Origin: Flavobacterium sp. MC2016-06
Lineage (GTDB): Bacteria; Bacteroidota; Bacteroidia; Flavobacteriales; Flavobacteriaceae
DNA: 64,000 nt
Direction of reading: 5' to 3'
Assembly (NCBI RefSeq): GCF_009711165.2
Contig: NZ_WMID02000004.1
Location: 186,001-250,000, forward strand
The notes beneath the pieces were generated by a model. It did not search any database. It was not told where the DNA came from and saw nothing but the letters and a program-made list of their open reading frames with translations. Shown here piece after piece: positions 36,167 through 44,166 of this stretch. Within the stretch, counting starts at the first letter, position 1, and each line of letters opens with the position of its first letter. Made by a program: the position numbers and the translations under genes.

Positions 36167-36520
36167 CTAATTGGCAGCTTCTTCTTCCAAAGCTTCCCAA
36201 AATTCGTAAGCTCTTCTTAAATGCGGAATTACAATTGTTCCTCCAACCAAAGTCGCGATTCCCATTGCTTCCATCATTTCTTCTTTAGTAACACCTTCTT
36301 TATGGCTTGTTTCTAAGTGATATTTTACACAATCATCACAACGCAAAACAGCCGATGCAACCAAACCTAAAAGTTCTTTTGTTTTTACATCAAGAGCGCC
36401 AGGAGCATATGCATTTGTATCAAGATTAAAAATTCTCTTTACAATTTTATTATTATCTGCAAGCAGTTTTTCGTTCATTTTAGAACGATAGTCATTAAAT
36501 TCTTGAATGATATCAGACAT
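36167..36520 (-). CDS. Carboxymuconolactone decarboxylase family protein (AhpD-like)
   Basis: A 117-aa all-helical CMD-family protein with the redox-active motif RCDDCVKYH (Cys ~61, Cys ~64, His ~68) characteristic of AhpD-like alkylhydroperoxidases, followed by GVTKEEMMEAMGIATLVGG. The conserved Cys pair argues for peroxidase or disulfide chemistry rather than decarboxylation. Its start overlaps the tatC stop by 8 bp, giving an operon kdsD-tatC-this gene. The physiological partner is not evident. Confidence 0.87.
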   Translation of the reverse strand: MSDIIQEFNDYRSKMNEKLLADNNKIVKRIFNLDTNAYAPGALDVKTKELLGLVASAVLRCDDCVKYHLETSHKEGVTKEEMMEAMGIATLVGGTIVIPHLRRAYEFWEALEEEAAN

Positions 36521-37328
36521 TTTCTTTCATTTTATTTTTATAAACAATCTTTGAAATCAGAATACTTATTTCGTAGATAATCAACATTGGTATTGCAACA
36601 ATAGTTTGACTCACAACATCTGGCGGCGTAACAATTGCAGCTATGATTAGAATAATTACTACAGCGTATTTCCAATATTTTCTTAAAAAGGCTGGCGTTA
36701 CTAAGCCTAATTTAGTTAAGAAATAAATGGCTATTGGTAATTCAAAAAATATTGCGCTTCCAAGAATACTAGTTTTTACCATTCCCATGTAAGATTCAAG
36801 TGTAAATTGATTTTTTACAACATCACTCACAGAGAATGTTGCAACGAAATTTACTGACATCGGAATTACAATATAATACCCAAACAACACACCTAAAAAG
36901 AAAAGCATTGAAGAGACAAATATGAATACTTTTGCATTTTTTCTTTCTTTTTCATACAAAGCAGGACTGATAAATTTCCAGATTTCCCATAAAATATAAG
37001 GGAAACTTAAAATGAAACCAGCTAAAAGACACATCCAGACAAAAATATTTACCTGGCCTTCCATTTCGGTATTCTGAATAATAAAATTCAGTTCTGTAAT
37101 ACAGATGCTGTCAGCAAATCCTAATTGATGAGACAAATCACAAAACCATACATAAGTAAAAAAAGTGGGTCTTATTGGGCCTAAGATAATTTGATCAAAC
37201 AAATAATCACTTATAAAATAAGTAACAAAAGCCATAATCATAATAGCAATTGTACTTCTAACTAATAGCCATCTTAATTCTTCAAGATGATCTAAAAATG
37301 ACATTTCTGCGAGGTTTTTTTTAGCCAT
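36513..37328 (-). CDS. tatC: Sec-independent (Tat) protein translocase subunit TatC
   Basis: A 271-aa protein with six membrane helices. MSFLDHLEELRWLLVRS near the N-terminus is the family's conserved start; SFPYILWEIWKFISPALYEKERK is the cytoplasmic loop with the conserved Phe-Pro and the Glu of the signal-peptide site. TatC binds twin-arginine signals and recruits TatA. No tatA/tatB is adjacent. It overlaps kdsD by 1 bp and the AhpD-like gene by 8 bp, so translation is coupled. Confidence 0.94.
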   Translation of the reverse strand: MAKKNLAEMSFLDHLEELRWLLVRSTIAIMIMAFVTYFISDYLFDQIILGPIRPTFFTYVWFCDLSHQLGFADSICITELNFIIQNTEMEGQVNIFVWMCLLAGFILSFPYILWEIWKFISPALYEKERKNAKVFIFVSSMLFFLGVLFGYYIVIPMSVNFVATFSVSDVVKNQFTLESYMGMVKTSILGSAIFFELPIAIYFLTKLGLVTPAFLRKYWKYAVVIILIIAAIVTPPDVVSQTIVAIPMLIIYEISILISKIVYKNKMKENV

Positions 37329-38293
37329 TATACGATTCCTTCTTTTAAAATGTCATGTAAATGTAGTACTCCTTTATATTCGCCATTGTCAGAGACAATG
37401 AGTTGCGTAATCGCAAAATCTTCCATTATATTCAACGCATCTACAGCCATAGTTTCTGAAGATATTGATTTTGGGTTTTTAGTCATAATGTCTTTTGCAG
37501 TTAAGTCAGCAATAGTATCTACGTCATTTAGCATTCTTCGGATGTCTCCATCGGTTATAATTCCAATGATTTTATCATTTTCAATAACGGCAGTTACACC
37601 TAATCTTTTTTCTGATATTTCAAAAATAACCTTTTTTACCGAAGTATCAGGGGTAACAACAGGTTTTAATGAATTTTCGATCATATCTTTTACGCGAAGT
37701 AATAATTTTTTCCCTAAAGCACCGCCTGGATGATAAACCGCAAAATCTTCGGGTTTAAAATCACGCATTTCCATTAAACAAACCGCAAGAGCATCGCCCA
37801 TTACAAGTTGTGCCGTTGTACTGTTAGTTGGAGCTAAATTTATAGGGCAAGCCTCAATATCTACCGTCGTATTTAAAATATAATCTGAACCTTTTGCTAA
37901 AAATGAAGTTATATTTCCAGTCATTGCAATTAAAGTGTTTCCGAAACGTTTTAATAAAGGAACCAAAACTTTTATCTCGGGACTATTGCCGCTTTTTGAG
38001 ATGCAGATAATAATGTCTTCTTTTTGAACCATTCCTAAATCACCATGAATGGCTTCAGAGGCATGTAAAAACATCGATGGCGTTCCAGTAGAGTTAAAAG
38101 TAGCAACCATTTTTTGAGCAATAATGGCACTTTTTCCTATGCCGGTAACGATTAGTCTGCCTTTTGTTTCGTAAATGCGTTGGGTTGCTTCGTAGAAATT
38201 TTCATCAAGAAAATCAATTAGTTTTGTAATTGCTTCACTCTCAGAGAGTATTGTTTTTTTTGCTATTGCTAATATATTTTCTTTTGTGATCAA
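37328..38293 (-). CDS. kdsD: D-arabinose-5-phosphate isomerase, KpsF/GutQ family
   Basis: About 321 aa: SIS sugar-isomerase domain (TGIGKSAIIAQKMVATFNSTGTP, AIHGDLGMV, CISKSGNSPE) followed by two CBS domains (VIFEISEKRLGVTAVI, ...DALNIMEDFAITQLIV). It converts ribulose-5-P to arabinose-5-P for Kdo synthesis. The frame stays open to an ATG at 38389, but a TTG at 38293 gives the family's usual N-terminus and length. A minus-strand TAAATTTG box at 38348-38355 also lies inside the longer version, making the TTG the likely start. First gene of an operon with tatC. Confidence 0.9.
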   Translation of the reverse strand: MITKENILAIAKKTILSESEAITKLIDFLDENFYEATQRIYETKGRLIVTGIGKSAIIAQKMVATFNSTGTPSMFLHASEAIHGDLGMVQKEDIIICISKSGNSPEIKVLVPLLKRFGNTLIAMTGNITSFLAKGSDYILNTTVDIEACPINLAPTNSTTAQLVMGDALAVCLMEMRDFKPEDFAVYHPGGALGKKLLLRVKDMIENSLKPVVTPDTSVKKVIFEISEKRLGVTAVIENDKIIGIITDGDIRRMLNDVDTIADLTAKDIMTKNPKSISSETMAVDALNIMEDFAITQLIVSDNGEYKGVLHLHDILKEGIV

Positions 38294-38347
38294 AACAGAA
38301 TATTTAAAATTTGTATGTATAAAAGAAAGTTGTATCTTTATGTGTTG

Positions 38348-38355
38348 CAAATTTA
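38348..38355 (-). promoter_or_regulatory. TAnnTTTG (-7) promoter box for kdsD-tatC operon
   Basis: Minus-strand TAAATTTG, an exact consensus match 54 bp before the TTG start at 38293, in the 86-bp divergent gap shared with recQ. It supports the shorter KdsD start. Confidence 0.5.
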
Positions 38356-38379
38356 TACAAAATACCATTAATATAAAGA

Positions 38380-40575
38380 ATGAATTCAAACGAAATTGAA
38401 ATACACAAGGAATTAAAGAAGTATTTCGGCTTTAGCCAATTTAAAGGTTTGCAGGAGCAAGTCATCACGAGTATCTTAGGTAAAAAGAATACTTTTGTAA
38501 TTATGCCGACAGGCGGTGGAAAGTCTCTTTGTTATCAATTACCCGCTTTAATTCAGGACGGAACAGCTATTGTTGTTTCTCCTTTAATTGCTTTGATGAA
38601 AAATCAAGTTGATGCGATTCGAAGCCTTTCTTCAGAAAACGGAATTGCACACGTGCTTAATTCCTCTCTTACCAAAACAGAAATTGCACAAGTAAAAAAA
38701 GACATAACTTCTGGTTTAACTAAGCTTCTATATGTAGCGCCAGAATCTTTAACAAAAGAAGAATATGTCGCTTTTCTGCAAAGTGTACCAATTTCTTTTG
38801 TTGCGATAGATGAAGCGCATTGTATCTCAGAATGGGGGCATGATTTTAGGCCCGAATATCGAAACCTGAAAAATATTATTAAACAATTAGGCCAAGTGCC
38901 TATTATTGGTCTTACGGCTACTGCAACGCCAAAAGTTCAAGAAGATATTCTTAAAAATCTTGACATGTCTGATGCTAATACTTTCAAAGCATCATTCAAC
39001 AGACCAAATTTATATTACGAAGTACGCACAAAAACCAAAAATATAGAATCGGATATTATTCGATTTATCAAGCAGCACAAAGGTAAATCAGGAATTATTT
39101 ACTGTTTGAGCCGTAAAAAAGTAGAATCTATTGCCGAAGTTTTACAAGTAAATGGTATTAGTGCCGTTCCGTATCACGCAGGTTTAGATGCTAAAACCAG
39201 AGCCAAACATCAAGATATGTTTTTGATGGAAGATGTGGATGTGGTTGTAGCAACAATTGCTTTTGGAATGGGAATTGACAAGCCAGACGTTCGTTTTGTT
39301 ATACACCACGATATTCCAAAATCATTAGAAAGCTATTACCAAGAAACCGGTCGTGCAGGTCGTGATGGCGGAGAAGGACATTGCCTAGCGTACTATTCTT
39401 ATAAAGATGTAGAAAAGTTAGAAAAATTCATGTCTGGAAAACCAGTAGCAGAACAAGAAATTGGTTTTGCACTATTGCAGGAAGTGGTGGCTTACGCCGA
39501 AACCTCAATGTCGCGCCGAAAATTTTTGCTGCATTATTTTGGTGAAGAATTTGACAGTGAAACGGGTGAGGGTGCAGATATGGACGACAACGTTCGTAAT
39601 CCTAAAACCAGAATCGAAGCGCAGGATCAAGTCGTTAAATTGTTAGAAATTGTTCGGGATACCAAACATATTTATAAATCTAAAGAACTTGTGTTTACTC
39701 TAATAGGCCGTATAAACGCCGTAATTAAAGCACACAAAACAGACACACAATCCTTTTTTGGTTCAGGATCAGACCATGACGAGAAATATTGGATGGCATT
39801 ATTAAGACAAGTTTTAGTGACCGGCTATTTATCAAAAGATATTGAAACTTACGGAATTGTAAAAATCACAAAAAGCGGATTGGATTATATTAAAAAACCA
39901 GTTTCTTTTATGATGTCTGAAGATCATGAATATAATGAAACTGAAGACGAAGCAATTGTAACAGCTTCAAAATCATCTGGCACAGCCGATGAAGTTTTGA
40001 TGGGAATGTTACGAGAGCTGCGTAAAAAAGTAGCCAAAAAACTTGGAGTTCCTCCGTTTGTTGTTTTTCAAGATCCTTCTCTTGAAGATATGGCTTTAAA
40101 ATATCCAATTTCCCTAACTGAATTGTATAATATTCATGGCGTTGGAGAAGGTAAAGCTAAGAAATATGGCGGTGATTTTGTAACCTTAATTAGTCGATAT
40201 GTTGAAGATAATGACATCATTCGTCCAGACGATTTAGTTGTAAAATCTACAGGAGTAAACTCTGCAAACAAATTGTACATTATTCAGAATATAGATCGAA
40301 AATTATCATTAAACGATATTGCTTCTGCAAAAGGCTTAACGATGGATGCTCTGATCAAAGAGATGGAGATGATTGTATATGCGGGAACAAAGCTGAACAT
40401 CAAATATTGGGTAGATGATATGCTTGATGATGATCAGCAAGAAGAAATTCATGACTATTTTATGGAATCAGAATCAGATAAAATCGAAGACGCATTAAAA
40501 GAATTTGATGGTGATTACGATATTGATGAATTACGCTTAATGCGAATAAAATTTATTAGCGAAGTAGCGAACTAA
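38380..40575 (+). CDS. recQ: ATP-dependent DNA helicase RecQ
   Basis: A 731-aa superfamily 2 helicase: Q-motif region FGFSQFKGLQEQVI, Walker A PTGGGKSLCYQLP, DEAH box AIDEAHCISEWGHDFRPEY, motif III LTATATPKV, motif V VATIAFGMGIDKPDVR and motif VI QETGRAGRDG. An RQC-like region, an HRDC domain (LRKKVAKKLGVPPFVVF) and a C-terminal helical extension follow. The usual RQC zinc cysteines appear absent. It unwinds DNA 3'-5' in recombination repair. A strong hairpin follows the gene. Confidence 0.93.
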   Translation: MNSNEIEIHKELKKYFGFSQFKGLQEQVITSILGKKNTFVIMPTGGGKSLCYQLPALIQDGTAIVVSPLIALMKNQVDAIRSLSSENGIAHVLNSSLTKTEIAQVKKDITSGLTKLLYVAPESLTKEEYVAFLQSVPISFVAIDEAHCISEWGHDFRPEYRNLKNIIKQLGQVPIIGLTATATPKVQEDILKNLDMSDANTFKASFNRPNLYYEVRTKTKNIESDIIRFIKQHKGKSGIIYCLSRKKVESIAEVLQVNGISAVPYHAGLDAKTRAKHQDMFLMEDVDVVVATIAFGMGIDKPDVRFVIHHDIPKSLESYYQETGRAGRDGGEGHCLAYYSYKDVEKLEKFMSGKPVAEQEIGFALLQEVVAYAETSMSRRKFLLHYFGEEFDSETGEGADMDDNVRNPKTRIEAQDQVVKLLEIVRDTKHIYKSKELVFTLIGRINAVIKAHKTDTQSFFGSGSDHDEKYWMALLRQVLVTGYLSKDIETYGIVKITKSGLDYIKKPVSFMMSEDHEYNETEDEAIVTASKSSGTADEVLMGMLRELRKKVAKKLGVPPFVVFQDPSLEDMALKYPISLTELYNIHGVGEGKAKKYGGDFVTLISRYVEDNDIIRPDDLVVKSTGVNSANKLYIIQNIDRKLSLNDIASAKGLTMDALIKEMEMIVYAGTKLNIKYWVDDMLDDDQQEEIHDYFMESESDKIEDALKEFDGDYDIDELRLMRIKFISEVAN

Positions 40576-40595
40576 AAGTTAAATTCCAAATATTT

Positions 40596-40641
40596 TAAAT
40601 TCCAAATTCCAACTCTATAGCAATTGGAATTTGGAATTTTT
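40596..40641. repeat. AATTCC-type palindrome, probable recQ terminator
   Basis: AAATTCCAAATTCCAA is mirrored by TTGGAATTTGGAATTTT with a ~12-base loop and a T-run behind it, starting about 20 bp after the recQ stop. The same sequence family forms a longer palindrome at 52765-52856. It probably works as an intrinsic terminator. Confidence 0.65.
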
Positions 40642-40741
40642 TTATTAGAATTTAAAAGAACTATCGTAATATTGCCATGGTTTTAATGGTGGGAAGAGAA
40701 ATCAGGATAATGGAAGGGATGGCTACTAATTTCTTAATAAA

Positions 40742-41086
40742 ATGAATGTAAAAGATAAATACGGCTTAAAGTTCTTAAAAGAAAAGAATGTTGAAAATGT
40801 TACGTATTGTTTTTGTAATTATATACAATCTGAAAATTTTCATTCCGTTGCACTAATATTGAATCAGTTAAAAGAGTTTGAGTTAGAATCATTCATTGAG
40901 GAATTGGATTGGTGTATTGAAAATAAAAATAATGGGAATACTGGCTTTTTTTCTGATAGTGTTGAATTCATGCAAATAAACTACAACTACCCAGATGTAA
41001 ATATTAATGATTTAGGTGATTGTATAATAGATATGCATGATTTAAAAATCATTTTAGAAGAATGGCGAATTTTTAAAAATTCCTAG
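40742..41086 (+). CDS. Hypothetical protein (114 aa)
   Basis: I do not recognise this protein. It is acidic, has no signal peptide or membrane segment, and is rich in Asn, Glu and aromatic residues, with CFCNYIQSE, LNQLKEFELESFIEELDWCI and a DCIIDMHDLKIILEEWRIF tail. Such small acidic, hydrophobic-patterned proteins are common among immunity-type orphans, but no toxin gene is adjacent. Start ATG has no clear promoter box; the 166-bp region before it holds the recQ terminator. Reality as a gene is supported by length and amino-acid composition only. Confidence 0.55.
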   Translation: MNVKDKYGLKFLKEKNVENVTYCFCNYIQSENFHSVALILNQLKEFELESFIEELDWCIENKNNGNTGFFSDSVEFMQINYNYPDVNINDLGDCIIDMHDLKIILEEWRIFKNS

Positions 41087-41233
41087 ATACTGACTATTTT
41101 AGCAAAAAGCGCTAATCAATATTTAAATGTGGTTAGAATTGTCATTTTAATCACATTTTGTTTTTAAGTTCAAATTTAGAAAGTCACTGTTTTACCCTTA
41201 AATATTTAAAGGAAGTGTAGAGAAAAATGAAAA

Positions 41234-41473
41234 CTATCCTTCAAATACTTCTCCACGATGTGGTTTTAGAGCATCACGTACCTGAATCATATTTTCTTCT
41301 ACAACTACCATAAAAGCAGTGGCGTGCATTTCGTTTATGATATTAAAACCTGTGATATTCAGTGGTAGTTTTTCGATAACAATATATTCTTTCAAATGAA
41401 TTTCGTGATGTTCAGCTGTTTTTGCAGAAGCCGGCCCGCGAAAGTCCCAAATCAATTTTATTTTTCTAGACAT
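41234..41473 (-). CDS. Conserved hypothetical small protein (79 aa)
   Basis: A 79-aa protein with no recognised domain: KIKLIWDFRGPASAKTAEHHEIHLKEY, then NEMHATAFMVVVEENM and DALKPHRGEVFEG. The regular alternation, three His residues and the lack of low-complexity sequence suggest a real, folded protein. The minus-strand reading frame is not the shadow of another gene. It is convergent with the 40742 gene and divergent from the DUF5362 gene. Function unknown. Confidence 0.6.
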   Translation of the reverse strand: MSRKIKLIWDFRGPASAKTAEHHEIHLKEYIVIEKLPLNITGFNIINEMHATAFMVVVEENMIQVRDALKPHRGEVFEG

Positions 41474-41566
41474 TATTTAAAGGTGCAAAAGGTTGAAAGA
41501 GGTAAAGGTACAAAGTCTATTTTGAAAATGGATTTTTTATATTCTTAACAATTCAGTTCAAAATAG

Positions 41567-41574
41567 TATTTTTG
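41567..41574 (+). promoter_or_regulatory. TAnnTTTG (-7) promoter box for DUF5362 gene
   Basis: TATTTTTG followed by C, 37 bp before the ATG at 41612, an exact -7 match. No firm -33 box. Confidence 0.45.
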
Positions 41575-41611
41575 CACTCTATTTGTTTTTTAACTCATAT
41601 AGAATATAAAT

Positions 41612-42037
41612 ATGGAAGAGGATTCTGTTTCAAATGAATTGTTATTAAGTGAAGAAGCGAAAGCCCATCTGCTTACGGCGGGAAAATGGGTTTATATAAT
41701 ATCAATCATTGGACTAATAGGAGCAATGTTCTTGATTGGCAGCTCAATTTACAGTTACATTAGTCTGTCAAAATGGGATAATGTTTCTTCGGGCGGTGGA
41801 GTAGGTTATCTTATGGCTATTACTCTTGGATACATTTTTTTTGGAATAGGTGTTTTTTGTTTTTTCCCTTTCTATTATTTGTATAAATTCTCTTCAAATG
41901 TTAAAATAGCATTTAGAGACGATGATTCTGATGCATTGGAATTTTTTTTTAAATATTTAAAATTTCATTATATGTCGATAGGTATTCTAATACTAATATA
42001 CTTAGCAGTGTATTTTTTAATACCTAGAATTTTTTAA
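41612..42037 (+). CDS. DUF5362-like four-helix membrane protein
   Basis: A 141-aa membrane protein with four hydrophobic segments. The N-terminal soluble stretch EDSVSNELLLSEEAKAHL precedes AGKWVYIISIIG; the central FFPFYYLYKFSSNVKIAFRDDDSDALEFFFKYLKFHY is nearly the same as the corresponding part of the protein at 52909-53364 (FFPIYYLNKFAVNTKKAFRDNDSEAL...YLKSHY). The two are clear paralogues. Function unknown. Own promoter box; 26 bp before the FAD oxidoreductase gene, possibly co-transcribed. Confidence 0.72.
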   Translation: MEEDSVSNELLLSEEAKAHLLTAGKWVYIISIIGLIGAMFLIGSSIYSYISLSKWDNVSSGGGVGYLMAITLGYIFFGIGVFCFFPFYYLYKFSSNVKIAFRDDDSDALEFFFKYLKFHYMSIGILILIYLAVYFLIPRIF

Positions 42038-42063
42038 TAATATTATTTCATTTTTATATCAAA

Positions 42064-43623
42064 ATGCCAAGAGAACTTTTACTTCAAGTAACGCCAGAAA
42101 TAGCCGCAAACGAATTGCTGCTTCACGACTATTTGTCTAAACAAATAAAAGTTTCTCCTAAGGAAATTCAACATGTTTCTATTCTAAAACGATCAATTGA
42201 TGCGCGTCAGAAAGCGATAAAAATCAATTTGAAAGTAATCATATATCTTAAAGGAGAACCTTTTCAGGAAACCAAAATTGAGTTGCCTGTATACAAGGAT
42301 GTTTCTAATGCGCAAGAAGTAATTGTAGTTGGAGCTGGACCAGCCGGACTTTTTGCTGCACTGCAATTAATTGAATTAGGTTTAAAGCCAATTCTTATCG
42401 AACGCGGAAAAGATGTTCGCGGTCGCCGTCGTGATTTAAAAGCAATAAATGTAGATCATTTAGTAAACGAAGACTCTAATTATTGTTTTGGTGAAGGTGG
42501 AGCAGGAACGTATTCTGATGGAAAATTATATACGCGTTCTAAAAAACGTGGTGATGTAACTAGAATTTTAGAACTTTTAGTAGCTTTTGGAGCTTCAGAA
42601 GATATTTTGGTAGAAGCGCATCCACATATAGGAACTAATAAATTGCCGAAAATCATCGAAGACATTCGAAATAAAATTAGAGAATTTGGAGGTCAAGTTT
42701 TGTTTGATACAAAAGTGACGGACATTTTGGTGAAAAATAATGAAGTTGAAGGTATTGTCACTCAAAACGGAGATAAAATTCTAGCTAATAAATTAATCTT
42801 AGCAACAGGACATTCGGCGCGAGATATTTTTGAATTATTAGATAAAAAGAAAATCTTTATAGAAGCTAAACCTTTTGCATTAGGAGTTCGTGCGGAACAT
42901 TCGCAAGAGTTAATAGATAGTATTCAATATAGCTGTGATTATCGCGGCGAACATTTGCCTCCAGCGCCATATTCTATTGTAAAACAAGTAAACGGACGCG
43001 GTATGTATTCGTTCTGTATGTGTCCGGGTGGTGTAATTGCACCTTGTGCAACAAGTCCAGGTGAAGTAGTTACAAACGGTTGGTCGCCATCAAAAAGGGA
43101 TCAGGTTACGGCAAATTCTGGAATTGTAATCGAATTGAAATTGGAAGATTTTAAACCGTATGCAAAATTTGGAGCTTTGGCTGGAATGGAATTTCAAAAA
43201 AGCATCGAACAAAAAGCGTGGCATTTGGCGGGCGAAACTCAAAAGGTTCCAGCGCAGCGAATGATTGATTTTACACAAAATAAAGTTTCATCAGAAATTC
43301 CAAAAACATCTTATGTTCCAGGAACAACTTCGGTAGAAATGGGGCAGGTTTTTCCTGGGTTTTTATCTCAGATTTTACGCGAAGGATTTAAAGAATTCGG
43401 AAAATCAATGCGTGGTTATTTGACTAATGAAGCCATTTTACATGCACCAGAAAGTAGAACCTCATCGCCAGTTCGTATTCCTAGAGATCCTATTACTTAC
43501 GAACATTTACAAATAAAAGGTTTATATCCGTGTGGAGAAGGAGCAGGTTACGCAGGCGGTATTATTTCTGCAGCAATAGACGGAGAAAAATGTGCTTTGA
43601 TGATTGCGGAGGCATTAAAGTAG
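42064..43623 (+). CDS. NAD(P)/FAD-dependent oxidoreductase
   Basis: A 519-aa flavoprotein. The FAD dinucleotide-binding motif is VVGAGPAGLFAALQL (~88-102), preceded by an 80-residue N-terminal domain. NYCFGEGGAGTYSDGKLYTR and the C-terminal YPCGEGAGYAGGIISAAIDG match the family of large 'NAD(FAD)-utilising dehydrogenases' that are conserved but poorly characterised. The acceptor is not known. Its last 66 coding bases recur, diverged, at 44087-44152 with an alternative C-terminus; see the remnant entry. The gene itself is intact. Confidence 0.88.
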   Translation: MPRELLLQVTPEIAANELLLHDYLSKQIKVSPKEIQHVSILKRSIDARQKAIKINLKVIIYLKGEPFQETKIELPVYKDVSNAQEVIVVGAGPAGLFAALQLIELGLKPILIERGKDVRGRRRDLKAINVDHLVNEDSNYCFGEGGAGTYSDGKLYTRSKKRGDVTRILELLVAFGASEDILVEAHPHIGTNKLPKIIEDIRNKIREFGGQVLFDTKVTDILVKNNEVEGIVTQNGDKILANKLILATGHSARDIFELLDKKKIFIEAKPFALGVRAEHSQELIDSIQYSCDYRGEHLPPAPYSIVKQVNGRGMYSFCMCPGGVIAPCATSPGEVVTNGWSPSKRDQVTANSGIVIELKLEDFKPYAKFGALAGMEFQKSIEQKAWHLAGETQKVPAQRMIDFTQNKVSSEIPKTSYVPGTTSVEMGQVFPGFLSQILREGFKEFGKSMRGYLTNEAILHAPESRTSSPVRIPRDPITYEHLQIKGLYPCGEGAGYAGGIISAAIDGEKCALMIAEALK

Positions 43624-43645
43624 TATTTAATATTTAACTGATAAT

Positions 43646-44053
43646 ATGAAGATATTCTTTAAATGGTTTGTTTCTTTATTGTTTATTACAACTGTCGGAT
43701 GCCATTATCATAGGTCAAATTTAATAATTCGGAACAAAACGAATAAAAAAATTTTCTATTCAACTTTGGCTAAAGAAGTTACAGGTGAATTTTATAATAT
43801 TTCATCAGGTGGTCAAGTTGAATCAGATCGTTCTGATTCACCATTTATTAGAGGTAGATCAGATGGTTTTAAAACAGATATAGATAGTTACTCAGATAAG
43901 TTAATTTATATTGCTTTTTTTGAGTCTGAAGAGAAACAATATGTATATAAAAATGTCGACTCAATGATGAAAACAGGAAAACTAAAAGTAATGAAGTTTT
44001 CGAAAAAAGAACTAGATAGTTTGGATTGGGAAATAACCTATATAGAAAAATAG
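43646..44053 (+). CDS. Putative lipoprotein (135 aa)
   Basis: A 135-aa protein with an SPII signal (MKIFFKWFVSLLFITTVGC, lipobox Cys ~19). The mature part has no family I recognise: IRNKTNKKIFYSTLAKEV, then a Ser/Asp-rich region and YIAFFESEEKQYVYKNVDSM, then FSKKELDSLDWEITYIEK. The central and final segments look like small immunity- or stress-type lipoproteins of Bacteroidota. It sits between the oxidoreductase gene and a diverged copy of that gene's 3' end, so it may have come in with an exchanged DNA segment. Confidence 0.68.
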   Translation: MKIFFKWFVSLLFITTVGCHYHRSNLIIRNKTNKKIFYSTLAKEVTGEFYNISSGGQVESDRSDSPFIRGRSDGFKTDIDSYSDKLIYIAFFESEEKQYVYKNVDSMMKTGKLKVMKFSKKELDSLDWEITYIEK

Positions 44054-44070
44054 CTTAAAACTTATATAAC

Positions 44071-44161
44071 AAAGAACAGGCTAGCCGGCGGTATTATTTC
44101 TGCAGCAATTGACGGTGAAAAATGTGCTTTGATGATTGCTGAAACTTTAAAAATACAATAA
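44071..44161 (+). pseudogene. Remnant: diverged second 3' end of the FAD oxidoreductase gene
   Basis: Bases 44087-44152 match the last 66 coding bases of the gene at 42064-43623 (43555-43620) at 59 of 66 positions by eye. They encode GGIISAAIDGEKCALMIAE-TLK, followed by IQ and TAA at 44159-44161, where the intact gene ends EALK-stop. Weaker similarity with small indels reaches back to about 44071. Most differences are at third codon positions, so this is a diverged allele's end, not a recent copy. The 364-aa gene begins 6 bp after it. No start codon, so not expressed as a protein. Confidence 0.85.
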
Positions 44162-44166
44162 TTTTT

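Noticed and set aside
40642..40741. Possible coding remnant between the recQ terminator and the 114-aa gene
   Set aside because: Short readable stretches exist, but no start, family match or frame extension supports a gene or pseudogene.
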